From Chinchilla lanigera (taxonomy: Eukaryota > Chordata > Mammalia > Rodentia > Chinchillidae): DNA of 64,000 bases. The stretch spans positions 5,906,338-5,970,337 of the forward strand of contig NW_004955429.1 in assembly GCF_000276665.1 (NCBI RefSeq), read 5' to 3'. Shown one piece after another: positions 23,372 through 34,295 of the stretch (position 1 is its first letter; each line of letters opens with the position of its first letter). The position numbers were made by a program, and so were the translations under genes. The notes under the pieces were generated by a model that made no database searches, was not told where the DNA came from, and saw only the letters and a list, made by a program, of their open reading frames with translations.

Positions 23372-23990
23372 GTGTTTTGTTAAGACAAAACAAAATGAGG
23401 ACTCTTCGCTTAGGCTACGGATGCCCAAGAGGTGACTAAAAGCAGAACAACGCATGACCTACATTTTGTACCTGTTTCATTTATTACCTTCAAACTTTGG
23501 CTCACGTCTTGGCCAGTGCAGCTTACAGGCATGATAATCATAGGGAGTACCCGTCTGAAAGTCAGTAAAAGAAGGCTGATGAGCCCTAAATTTACATGAC
23601 CTCTCTCATCCCCTTCAAGTCTGAGGATGCCAAGATAAGAGATTTTCAGGGATATTCAGCTACCAGGCAGCACCCAGAAGTCGCCAGTTACAGAAATGCC
23701 CCAGACCTGTGGTCACCTCGGATTCCAGCAGAGCCTGCGCAAGACTGAGAATGCCCCAAGCAGAAGCAAAAATTTCTCAATTTCTCAATTTCTCCTTCAA
23801 TCAGTAAACACTTCTCCTGAGATAATGCTCAAACAGACCCTAGCCCGGCCCAGCAAGCCCATAAAATCTGGCTTCATCTGTTTGTTAAGGGGCCAGCCTC
23901 ACTCTCTTCATCACGGCTTCATCCTTTCTCCATTTCCCTTACTTTTTAGCTCTGGTACCAGATCTCCTTCTCCCTCTCCCGCCACACCCT
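23372..23990 (+). repeat. unnamed dispersed repeat, copy A
   Basis: Positions 23399-23770 match 25592-25930 over most positions (shared ggcagcacccagaagt, tggattccagcagagcct, gccccaagcagaagcaaaa). A cataaaa TATA-like box at 23860 and its pairing with copy B suggest an LTR, but the family is not recognised and the right border is a guess. Confidence 0.55.
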
Positions 23991-25552
23991 GAAATGCTTT
24001 TCTGTGAAGAGAGTCAAGAGCCTGCCCAGGGTGATTAAGGTCCCCATTTCCTCCTGAGGGGGACTTCTGGGACCCCATCTGACCAGACCTAGCTTGGGGT
24101 GACAGGTCTTTGCAGCACTTTATGAACTGCAATTCTGGTGTTGATGGGGTGCAGGATCTGCCTCTCCAAATTACGATACCTGGACATTTGAGAAAGCAGC
24201 AGAAGCAGGCAGTGCTCTCACTTTCCTGTCATCCTTCCCCCCGAAACAGATCATAAGACCCTCCAGCAAGACATGCCTACGCTATGCCCCCAATCCCTGT
24301 CTTTTACCTCTTCAGAGGAAGCTCAGGGACACGGCAGAATCTGAAAATGTTTTGCTACATTCCCCTCAGTTGGTTCCTTTTAGACCATTCCACTTTCCTG
24401 AAATGGTATTTCTCCCGTATTGTTTTTGTTTGTTTGTTTCACTCCCCAGGCTTTTTAGCGTCTTTGAGTTTTTATTTCCTTATGAAGCATCTCACATCAT
24501 GTAAAATTTATACTTAATACATTTGTGTGCTTTTCTCTTGTAATCTGGCCTTTGTCATAGAGGCCTCACTATGAACCTAGCCATGAAAAAGAAATGTATT
24601 CCGGTTTCCCCACAGTTCTTCTTGTATTTAGGCACCCCAACTTTGGGACCTGAGTGAAAAGGCCTTCCTACGATGTAAGTGACACAGAAAAATAAAAGGG
24701 GTTTGCTTTTGATACAAAAATCCACAGTCAGAGCAACTCCAAGCGTGTGCTCTCCGCTTAGTCTGACATGACTAATTCAGCTAAAGTGGATTTGTGAAAA
24801 ACTGACTTCAAAAATAGATTGTATCCCAATTGCTTCCACTGAAGCCATCTGCATTTCCTGCTCCTCTACACAGGCAGCAAAGGCTCTTGGAATTCCGACT
24901 TAGCATTTCCATATCACTTCAGTGAACTGGAGCAGCTTTCTGGATAATTAGCATGCAAATGTGCTTTTCAATGCATGATCATAGACAAGCTTTCAACTCT
25001 CCTGCTGAGGAATTGATTTTGTTAGAGGGCCCGAGAAGGTGTGTTTTTCATTTAGACATGCTTGTGTGACTATGAACACAAAGAGTAAATTCTATCTACG
25101 CAGCAATTGATAAGGAACCATACGTGAAATGAGATATGTCACTATAGCAAATAAAAATATCTGTGCTCCTGGTTGGTCAAGAGAGCTTGGCTGAAAGTTA
25201 ACAGCACCTCTAGGAATATTAATTTTGAGCAATTCTGCTTTTTGTATACTTAAAATGTGGTTGCAAGGAGAACAGTTTTTAAAAGCTTGAGTGGTTACGT
25301 TAACAGAGTGGTTAGGACAAGAGCCCCAGTTCTGGGAGTCCCAACAGAATAGACATAGCTGCCTCTCCCCACATGCAGGGAAGGAGGTGAGAGGTGAAGG
25401 ACAGGAAAGGAGCTAAAATCCACAAGACCATGCTGGGAGAGAGAGTCAGAGGCCACCACAGAGACACAAGGCAAACCAACCCGTGGCCCTTCACCCGGTA
25501 ATTGTTAAAAGCATGATTTGTGTCATCCTCTGAGACAGGCAGAAATTTAAAT
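23991..25552. other. unassigned; regulatory-looking core 24770-25270
   Basis: No gene is seen. The part 24770-25270 contains taattagcatgcaaatg, an octamer (atgcaaat) next to a TAATTA-like homeobox site, and no recognisable repeats. Whether it is conserved cannot be tested from one sequence. Confidence 0.4.
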
Positions 25553-25930
25553 GCTGTTTTTGCTAAAAAAACAAACAAAAAACACACACAGGGACTCTTC
25601 ACTTGTGCCTACAGATGCCCAAGAGGAGATTAAAAGCAGAACAAACTTTGACCTTCATTTTGTATGTCTCCTTTATTACCTTAAGACTTTGAGGCCAATC
25701 TTTGCTCAGCTCTGCTTATGATAATCATAGAGAGCATCTGTCAAAAAATCAGCAAAACAAGGTTGATGAGCCTTAAATTTATATAACCTATCTCATCTCC
25801 TTTAAGATAAGAGATTTCCAGGGTCTAGGCAGCACCCAGAAGTCTCCAGTTACAGAAATGTCCTGGACCTGTGGTCACCTTGGATTCCAGCAGAGCCTCC
25901 ACAAAAATGAGACTGCCCCAAGCAGAAGCA
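25553..25930 (+). repeat. unnamed dispersed repeat, copy B
   Basis: Direct-orientation partner of the repeat at 23372. Similarity may begin in the A-rich stretch before gggactcttcacttg and is clear until about 25930, after which the two diverge. Confidence 0.6.
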
Positions 25931-26499
25931 AAATCATCTCCTGGAGACTGTGTTGTCTCTCAAGCAGAAAGGACTTCTCCTGGGAACATCTCACAGCCCA
26001 GAACTGAAATAATGTCCTTATCTTCTCTTTGCATGCGTGACATTTTTGTACTTTATCTGGTGACAGCATAGATTAAGAGATTCAAGATCTGTCTTTGAAG
26101 GAGAACAGAAACCATAGTGTTTTATAGAAAAGAGGAAAAAGGCCAAGTTTGGGGACGTGTATAGGTGGGGCATTTGTATAGATGGTGGGGTAAGTAACTC
26201 TGGTCAAGTCATGATTTGGTTAATTGTCATCTCAGGACTAGTTCAACCATCATCACTTAAGGGTGCAACTTGGTTCTTATCACAAGATGATGATTCCTGC
26301 TTAGTCAGGGCAGCCCTGGTTCCTGTCATGGGGTCATTGCTCTTGTTTGATAGGGTGACCTTGTCATGGGGTGATGTGCTAGGCCCCCGTTTCCTGGAAT
26401 CCAAAGTGACTGCAAATTTAGCATAGCAACTGGAGACTTGTAGGCATTCCTTCAAGGCATCTGGAACCAGATGTTGTAAAAGCTGGCAGCGGACATTGC
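25931..26499. other. unassigned, possibly ERV-derived
   Basis: The sequence contains an imperfect internal repeat (tcatggggtcattgctcttg and tcatggggtgatgtgc) and may belong to the LTR that follows. Confidence 0.35.
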
Positions 26500-27165
26500 T
26501 AAAAATCCTGAAAATTCCTTTATTCTTATCTTAGTGTCCACAGTTTTGAGTTGTGGGGTGAGGCAGAGTAGGTAAATTTAGGACTAATAAGCTTTGTATT
26601 GCTAGTTTTTAGACAGATACTCCTTAAATGATTAACATACCTAAGACAGGGCAATAAGGCAACGTACACTCCTGAGGGGAAACATTCCCAATACCGTGAT
26701 GCCACTGTCACTGTAAACAGAACCAACCAGAGGAGTGCTATTTTGTACCAATCAGAAACTTGCTATTTTCATTTAAATCTGGTTCTGTTTACGGACCAAT
26801 CAGAAGATGCTCTTTTTGATCCTTCATTTACATGTAACAGAAACAGTTTGTACATATTACCATACCAAATGAGTGTTTGATAGGATAACTTTCCCAGTGC
26901 CTTCTTTACATAAAAGAGAGAGAACCTGGGAATTTTGGATACAAAAGACCTCTTACCCTTATCTTGGGGCTACTGTGAGTCTTTTTACTCTCACTCTGAA
27001 GAGCAGCCTTCTTCCCTGCTTTCCATAAATGTATACTTTCACTGCCTTTTCTGCATGTCTTGTCAAATTCTTTGTTTGGGACACCAAGAACCTGAAAGAG
27101 GTTCACCAAGAACCTCAAAATCCCCATGGGACCCTCTATCCAGTAACATGTCCTTGTGCAAAGCT
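26500..27165 (+). mobile_element. candidate retroviral-type LTR
   Basis: Two copies of accaatcag (CCAAT boxes, 26746 and 26793) are followed by a cataaaag TATA-like box near 26910 and a ctgctttccataaatgta region. This is the order of U3/R elements in an ERV LTR. Borders are uncertain and no retroviral gene is attached. Confidence 0.5.
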
Positions 27166-27395
27166 AAGCAGGGGCCTGACCTCAAATTTTAAAATAATAA
27201 AGGAGACAGAAAAATTTAGGCAGAAATATCAAGCTTTATTCTGCTGTAGACTTGGCCTCAAAGTCCCTGTTATAATTACCAAAAGAAAAACCTGTATAAG
27301 AGGAGTGCATTAAACCGTATAAATCCAACTTCATTTATTTCCAAGTATGACTCCTTTAGTAATAACGACACAGGGCCTTTGTTCTTCCCTTTTAT

Positions 27396-27863
27396 CTTAG
27401 TTGCTTTTCTCTTTGCTGAGACAAAATACCAACACCCAAAGTTAAAGCCAGAAAGGTTTATTTAGATTTACAGTTTATAGAGGTTTCAGTCCACAGTTGG
27501 CTGGCTCCAAAGCAGGGTGGGATGGCAAAGGGGCATCACAGAGGCAAAACAGTCCATGGTAGAGCAGGCAGGAGGCAGCAAAAGGAAGCAGCAACAACAA
27601 ACCTCCCTTTTCCTTTTATACCATCTGGGCTACAAGCTGTTAGGGTCATACCACCATCACCCAGGTTAGGGCGTCTGTGTTCAGTAAATCCATTCAGTCA
27701 CACCCAGAACTACACTAATTCCAATCAGTCGACTAATTTAGTACCACATACCCTGAACTCCAGTATCACACATTCTAGATCCAGCCAGCTCTGAAAAGCC
27801 CCCACCTATGAGCACAGGAGGCTTTGGGTGGGAGGGGGGGACATCTAGCTAGAAGCTATAACA
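27396..27863 (-). mobile_element. MaLR-type solo LTR, antisense
   Basis: ctttgctgagacaaaatacc, aaaggtttatttagatttac, ttcagtccacagttggctgg and a terminal gaagctataaca. Same family and orientation as 28326-28697 and 33920-34295. Confidence 0.8.
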
Positions 27864-28325
27864 CCTCTTTTCTACTGAAGAGCAGTCAGTAAAGGTTTAC
27901 TCTAGTGACATTTGGGAGGTCGCCTTGCCATTCTCTCCTGTGAATGGCTCTGCTTTTCAAGACTCAATTTCCCTGAATATGCAAGGATTGTTGATTGGGC
28001 AATTGACGGTTTTATATTCTGTAGTAAAATATTCTTCCTTTCTAGGTAGATATTTTGTGACAGATCTTGCAGTGTCTGAATTAGTCTGAGCAGGGAGGAT
28101 GTTACATGTCATGCAGCTTCAGGGGAGCTGGAGCTTTGGGGGCCATCCTTGGGCAACAAAGTGCTGGCCTGAAATTTGAGCTCTCTGTCTTTTGAGCAAG
28201 GGAGAGTTACATTAGCCCAGGGGTGGAAGGTGGAGAGTGGAGCTTTGTCCTTGAGTGGCTGGTGACAGGGAGTAGAATGAATGTAATGGAGTCCTAGAAT
28301 GACCTTTTCTTAGCATACCCTACTA
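27864..28325. other. unassigned intergenic DNA
   Basis: No gene or repeat recognised between two LTRs. Confidence 0.35.
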
Positions 28326-28697
28326 CGTTAGTCATTTTCTTTTGCTGAGACATAATAGCCAATATCTGCAACTTAAAGGAGAGGTTTATTTTGGCTCACA
28401 GTTTGTAGGGATCTCAGTCCATAGTCCTCTGGCTCCACGGCAGCATGGTAGCACGGCAGCGTGGCATGTGGACATCGCAGAGGAGAAGCTGCTCCCTCAT
28501 GGTAGGTAGGAAGCAGACAGAAGGGAGGAGCTGGGGACTGAGATAATCCCTTCTGGGTCATGATCACAGTGACCTACCTCTTATAACCAAACTGTATCTC
28601 TTAAGAGCAAATCAGATTTACTGTCACCATAATCCAATCACCTGCCCCATGTATGTACATGAGGCTTTGGGGGCCATTTTGGATCTAAACCATAACC
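28326..28697 (-). mobile_element. MaLR-type solo LTR, antisense
   Basis: cttttgctgagacataatag, ggtttattttggctcacag, ctcagtccatagtcctctgg and an aaaccataacc end. Confidence 0.8.
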
Positions 28698-29605
28698 ACT
28701 ATTAAGGGTCCATCATTAAATATCCTGGGAGTGGGCCATGTGTTAACAGTGGTTAATTACCTGTGGCCAGGGAACTGTGGATGTTTACTCATTGCTTCTC
28801 TGTGAGTTTTATAAATTTTCTATGGTGAGACTGTACTACTTTTGGAATACTGAGTCTTTATTATTTTTGAAGCTCCTTATTCTGAGGAGGTCAAGAGGCA
28901 TGCTGGAGCTACTTGTCAGCAAGAGTGCAGCCCTCTTTGGGGTGGAGCCCCCTGACTCATCTCCCCAAGCCTGCTTTGAGGCCACGTGCCTTCTGTTAGG
29001 GGTGCACCAGCTGCAGCAAGATGGGATTGGGGTGTCCAGTTCCCAGAAAGGAGGTCCTCATTCCCTGCACAGAAGGGCCGCCTCTGCTTCCCATCCTTGC
29101 AGATGTGGGTCCTGAATTTCCTGATTGCTGCCTTGGACTGTGGAACCTGCTTCTTGCACATTGATTTATAGAGCTATTTGGTGGCAGGTAATTGCCCATC
29201 AATATCCTATTTATCACCTGGCCTGTCACGGGTTGTGGCTGCTATTCCACACAGCCAAGGCCTTTGAGAAAGGACCAGCAACTCCAAGCTCAGGATGAGG
29301 GCGGGCCAAAACGTAACCAGTCCAAGTGTTTTCTCTGGGGTTTGCTTCTTGCTGCTCAGCTTCCCTTTAAAGGAGAGGAAATGACATGCAATGGCTCCAA
29401 GTAAGGTAGCTGCTGCTTGGAGTCAGACTTTGGGACACAGAGGGACAACTGGTGTCCTCAGCCCTTCTCCCACAATATCCTTCCTAAATAATCACCTGTG
29501 TTCTAGGCTCAGGACAGGAACAAAGATCTGCATACTCAGGAAACCATTAAATTTTTAAAAAAATCTCCAGATGAACAGACTGGAAAGAACATTAAAACAA
29601 ATATT
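28698..29605. other. unassigned intergenic DNA
   Basis: No supportable gene. Overlapping short frames on both strands have no domain. Confidence 0.4.
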
Positions 29606-29716
29606 TGGGGCTGGGGGTGGATACAGCTCAGTGGTAGAGCACTTACCTAGCATGCACAAGGCCCAGGGTTCTATCCCCAGCATCACAAAAACAAACAAAA
29701 CAAAACAACAAAACCC
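29606..29716 (+). mobile_element. ID SINE
   Basis: atacagctcagtggtagagc (A box) and cagggttctatccccagcat (B box), with a caaaacaaa tail. Well preserved, of the cagcatcac-ending type. Confidence 0.9.
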
Positions 29717-29739
29717 GTAAATACCCTAGTTGATAGAAA

Positions 29740-30250
29740 AATTCTTTGTTCTTTGTTCTTTGTTCACATGCAGATGAGCCTGTGTGCCCGAGGTGGGGAA
29801 ATCCAGCTTCTCTCACACCAGGGCCGGCCAGGGGTGCCCCCGTGACTCAGCGCATTCCACTCAAGTTTAAACCTGAAGAGCAGCCTTCTCCTGCCTTCCT
29901 CAGCCAGGCTGAGTTCCTGGAAAGCCCAGCTGCTGTCTGGAGATCAGGAAACGCTGCCCCCCTTCCCCCGCAGCTCTGGCCCGGGTCTCTGGTCCGGAGC
30001 TCCGCCCCACCCCGCTTGGCTCCAGCAGGAGAACGGGAAGCTGGAGGCTGGGGCTGCTTCACAATAGAAAGTCCAGGCTCCTGACACTCGGTGATTAAAA
30101 GTGATTTTCCTTTTAAGAAAAAAGAATCCTTTTATCCTACTCTCAGCGCTGTCAGAAACCATTTGGGCAGATTTTCTTACTCTTGTCTTTAAATGCAAAT
30201 GTGGGAGGTGTAGGAGAGGGAAAAAGTTCTTTTCTTCCACCAGTCTGTCT
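29740..30250. other. GC-richer patch, possible regulatory DNA
   Basis: About a dozen CpG dinucleotides fall within roughly 250 bases (29790-30080), denser than neighbouring sequence, followed by an aaatgcaaat octamer-like site at about 30190. No exon, start codon context or splice site ties it to a gene. Confidence 0.35.
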
Positions 30251-30402
30251 TAGGTTCACTGGCTGAGGCCTTGCAAATTAGACGGTGGGGAGAATAAGGA
30301 AAGGAAAACATACTAATTTATTTAATGTAAGTTTCACCTGACATAGGAGCTATCACAAGAAAATGAAGACCTAAAGAAAAATTAAACCTAAATTTAAAAG
30401 AA

Positions 30403-30565
30403 TGGCAGTACTGGGATAGGGCCTAGGGTCTCCTGCATGCTAGGCAAGCACTCTACCACAGAGTTACATACCAGCCCTTTTAAAATTGCTTATTTTGAGA
30501 CAGAGTCTTGCTATGCCTCAGCCTCCTGAGTAGGTGGGATGGCAGGACCATGGCCACCACAATAT
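30403..30565 (-). mobile_element. B1-dID composite SINE, antisense
   Basis: dID part (actgggatagggcctagggt, ctctaccacagagttac), then a shortened antisense B1 (ttttgagacagagtcttgct, cctcagcctcctgagtagg). Confidence 0.75.
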
Positions 30566-30938
30566 GCTACACTTGGGTGCTTTTGTACCAGGGTTGCTGA
30601 AGAGAGACAGCGTGAGAAGAGATAGGTGGCAGTGCAGGGAGGTAGTGAACCCAGAGAGACACAGCACGGCGTGGGAATCCAGGCTCCTCCCAGTGTCCAG
30701 GGTCCTTCAGAGATGCTGCTGCTCTTTTCTTCTGGTACAGGGAGGGCGTCTGACTTTGAGGCTCTTCTGACCCTCTTCAGGGGAAGGTGAGAGAATTTTC
30801 TACTTCTGCTGTTTCCTCAAATTCCTTCAGTTTAAAGTATGAGTATGCCAAGGTGCTATCTCTTGGAGCAGCGTGTTGTGAATGCTGGTTGGAAGGATCC
30901 CACTCAAACCACAGGGAGAGAGTGAGGAGGGTCCCTAA

Positions 30939-30971
30939 TCTCTCTCTCTCTCTCCCTTTTTCTCTCCCTGC

Positions 30972-31011
<40 letters not shown>
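30939..31011. repeat. (CT)n then (CA)n microsatellite
   Basis: Compound tract: ct-rich 30939-30978, then uninterrupted ca units. It abuts the 3' end of the next SINE. Confidence 0.9.
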
Positions 31012-31012
<1 letters not shown>

Positions 31013-31180
31013 CAGTACTGAGGATTGAACCCACAGCCTTTGCAGTGGGCTGTGTCCTAGTACTTTTCATTTTATTTTTAAATTTTGAGACAGAATCTCA
31101 CTGTCACTAATTTGCTCAGGCTGGGCTTGAATTTGTGATTCTCCAGCCTCAGCCTTCCCCAGTGCGTGGGATCTGCTGTT
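31012..31180 (-). mobile_element. B1-dID composite SINE, antisense
   Basis: cccagtactgaggattgaac (antisense dID), then attttgagacagaatctcac and ttgctcaggctgggcttgaa (antisense B1). Confidence 0.8.
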
Positions 31181-31359
31181 TACCTGACATCCATTTGGTC
31201 TCCAGCTGAATGGAAGGAGGCTGTGAAGAGCTCCTACTGAGGACTTGCCTTTATTTTTCTGTCTATCTGGGCTTCAGCCCCTGAGGATGGGCTGAGGGAA
31301 AGTAGCCTTCATCAAGGGCTGTGCTCCTCACACTTGTCCTCCCACCACAAACCTAGAAG

Positions 31360-31480
31360 GGCCCTGTTGTCACCACCATATTTCAGGCAAAGAAACTGAA
31401 GGCCAGGGAGTGACTGGTCCAAGGCCACTGATTCGGCCAGCGGACCAGCCAGGATGTGATCCGAGCCATTCTGGGCTGTT
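31360..31480 (-). mobile_element. MIR SINE, antisense
   Basis: tttcaggcaaagaaactgaa, gtgactggtccaaggccact and accagccaggatgtgatcc are the antisense MIR core blocks. Confidence 0.65.
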
Positions 31481-31904
31481 GGGGGACCACTGCATGTCTT
31501 TTCTCCTTTATGGCACTGGTGCAGGGTCAGTTCACATTTTGCTCACATCTGCGTGGAGAAGTTTTCTAGAGTAATTATAATGGAATACCTTCACAGGCAT
31601 TATGCTAATTAATGTACTAACAATTTACATCTGTAATTATAGGACTGTAGTGAGTGACACAGAAAAGGGAGGGTACAGATACTATTTCCTGTCAAAGCCG
31701 TGTAGCCATGTTCCAAGAGTAAGGTAGCGCACCAGTAGGTACTGATGCTTAAAGGGACCCACATCTCAATACCTTCAAGGCTCAAGGATTTCAGTGATTA
31801 AATATTCTAATGGCATAAGCAGAAAAAGACAAGGCAGTAAGCCAACCAACTCAAGTCTGTCCCCTCTTCATTATACAGCAAACTGGACTGACAGAAATTT
31901 AAAG
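31481..31904. other. unassigned; AT-rich core 31530-31660
   Basis: The core has three TAATTA/TAATTAT motifs within about 100 bases (gagtaattataatgg, tgctaattaatgt, ctgtaattatagg) and no recognisable repeat. A possible conserved element by appearance only. Confidence 0.35.
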
Positions 31905-32035
31905 CTGAAGGATGTGATGGTTTACATCCATAATCCCAGCATTCCGCAGGCTGAGGCAGGAGAATTACTTGAATTCAGGGCTACATGGTGTTCACACGAG
32001 ACCCTGTCTCAAAAAGCAACAACAAAAAATGAAAA
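31905..32035 (+). mobile_element. B1 SINE
   Basis: tccataatcccagcattccg, gaggcaggagaattacttga and gagaccctgtctcaaaaagc. Confidence 0.85.
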
Positions 32036-32289
32036 TGGATAGAATCATGCAATCAAGTCACTCAGTACAACGCAGGTTTCCAGTTATCTAGACAATGTAT
32101 TTTTATTACCTTAAAAAATGTTTTTAAAGAAATAAATGCACTTATTTAAGAGGTTTGGAATTTTTTTTTTAACTGTTGAAGAACAATCCCACACCTGAGG
32201 TTAAGTGTAAATGTTAGATGTTAGTCCAAGTAGAGATTTGCAAGCAAACCTTACTCTAGGGAATAATTTGGAGCTGACAGAGTTCAGAT

Positions 32290-32765
32290 ATGCTATTGTG
32301 GCACTGAAGTTATTTTGAGCAGAAGGCATTTGAGTTCCTGAAATCTCTTATCTGCCTACACACAGGGTCTCCCATGGGAAGTGAAAGAACTCAATTGTCA
32401 CAAGTCCTTTCCCTAGGAGCAACCTGGCAAGACTGACTCATCACTGGAGATGAAAGCCAAGGCCACACCTAGACACACACTGGCACAAAACTGTCACATC
32501 TCCCATCTGGTCCCCTAAGGATCCATTTATCTGTCCAAGAAATTATTTGCTTCCCTAAGTGCTTCTCTCTTCCCGACTACTTCCTCCTCTATTAAAATGG
32601 TATATAAGCCCCAAATTCTAGAAACCATCTCTTTGGGGCACATTTTTCTGTGCTCTCCCTTAATTGTGTAATTAAACCTGTCCTTTCTCTTGCTAATCTT
32701 TGTTCAATTGGCAGGATCCTAATTACTGAACCTAAGAGGATGGAGGGAAGGTTTCCCTCTCGATA
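32290..32765 (+). mobile_element. ERV1-type solo LTR, sense
   Basis: A TATA region (aatggtatataagccccaaa) is followed about 70-80 bases later by gtaattaaacctgtcctttc (polyadenylation region) and ggatggagggaaggtttccc at the end, the layout of a mammalian ERV1 LTR. The left border is approximate and there is no internal region. Confidence 0.6.
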
Positions 32766-33223
32766 TAGCATTGGCTAATATCCATTCTCACCCGCTCTGT
32801 AGAATTTACTAGTTCATATCCAAGCTCTGTCAATAGGCTTTTGTGACCGTCTGTGTGAAGTGGTTGACAGATGCCAACTGTACATGAAAGGTGACAGAAC
32901 TTGTCCTTGGAAGGGCTATTCTCTATGTGTCCTCTCCCAGGTCTCTGGGGCTCAGCAGTGACAAATCCCCTCCTGGGGTGACTTGCATTCAGGTCTGGGC
33001 TGGGGTTCCTAGCGGAAGGACATCGCCCTGCACTGTACCCCTGTCCTTTCCCATCTCCAGCCCAGAGTTTTGGGCTTTTAAGAGAATAGAAACTTAGCAA
33101 TTTACATTGATGCCAATAACTTAATGTTGAGACTAAAACTAACTCCAGAAGGAATCAGATGGTGGGTAGTAGAGGTTACTTTCATTTCTTGCTTTCCTTT
33201 CTGGGGCATTTTGTACTGGTGAG
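32766..33223. other. unassigned intergenic DNA
   Basis: No gene supported. The minus-strand open frame here has no recognisable domain. Confidence 0.35.
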
Positions 33224-33234
33224 TGTATTTTCTG

Positions 33235-33328
33235 GTCTTTTTTTTTTTTTTTTTGGTACCGGGAATTGAACTCAGGACCTTGCGCTTGCCAGACAGGTGC
33301 TTGTGCCATGGAGCTTTAACCCTGGCTC
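33235..33328 (-). mobile_element. ID SINE with target-site duplication
   Basis: The minus strand carries the ID A and B boxes and a ggtacc plus A-tail end. The 11-base direct repeat tgtattttctg flanks it (33224-33234 and 33329-33339). Confidence 0.9.
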
Positions 33329-33611
33329 TGTATTTTCTGATTACTATTGCAGAGCAGCCTCCGGACACAGCAAACCCGAGTCTCAGGGCAGTCGTCTATG
33401 GAGAAAACAGATCAGAAGAGGGAGCTCAGTTACCCTGCAAATGTTTTAAGCTCACCATTGTTTAGTTAGCTAGTAGTCATGGCTCTGGATCATGGCTGGC
33501 CTTCAGTTTTGCCAAGTACTGTGATGTCCTTTAAAGACAGTTGGCAGGCGTTTCGTATTATCACTTCTGAGAGGGACTCTGAGGTTTATGTCTAGCAATT
33601 CTTGGCTTTTT

Positions 33612-33695
33612 TTCTTTACAGTGTGCTGGGGATCAAATCCAGGGCCTCTTAAATGCTAAGCCCTCTCTACCACTGAGCTGCATCCTCAATCCTTT
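33612..33695 (-). mobile_element. ID-type SINE, antisense
   Basis: gtgctggggatcaaatccag and ctctaccactgagctgcatc are the antisense B and A boxes. Confidence 0.8.
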
Positions 33696-33919
33696 CAGCT
33701 CCTCTTTAATTTGTATTTTATTATTGTCTTATTTCTCTAGGGAAAATAATAACGCATAAGGAAAATCTCCCTGTCTTATTCAATGGCTAGCTTTCTCCTC
33801 TCATTCTAATCCTTAAGAGAGTGAATAATTTTTGCAAGGAACATAAGCTATGCTATCTATTCTGCAAGAGTCTAAAGGACCAGCCAGGTGATCTCTGTCT
33901 CTTTGAGATTAAGGGTGGC

Positions 33920-34295
33920 TGTCTTGGTTACTTTCCTCTCATTGCTGAGTCAAAATACCCAACACTCAAAATTAAGGAAGGAAAGGTTTATTTAGCTTAC
34001 AGTTTGTGGAGGTTTTAGTCCATACTTGACTGGTTCCAAGACAGAGTGGCACATGGCAGAGGGCTACAGTTCATGGTGGCAGAACACAGCAGAAGCAACA
34101 AGAGCAAAAAGGAGGAATGGTGGCAAGCAGCCTCTTTCCCTCCCTTACATTGTGTGCAAAACTACCTGCCCCAGGGCAGGTGTAGCACTCACTCCCATAA
34201 TCCCAGCATTGGATCATGGATCAATTACAAATCCTAGAAGCCCACCCCATGACTGCATGAGGATTTGGGGGGACATGCAAACACAAACCATAACA
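33920..34295 (-). mobile_element. MaLR-type solo LTR, antisense, complete
   Basis: Begins tgtcttggttac and ends aaaccataaca, so TG...CA termini are intact. Inside are cattgctgagtcaaaatacc and aaggtttatttagcttacag. The flanking 5-mers (gtggc and ggggc) agree at four of five positions. Confidence 0.8.

Noticed and set aside
29746..30240. Frames on both strands in the CpG-richer patch as a possible MSRB2 first exon
   Set aside because: No resemblance to the MSRB2 N-terminus or its Cys motifs, and the minus-strand frame lacks a suitable donor that I can see.
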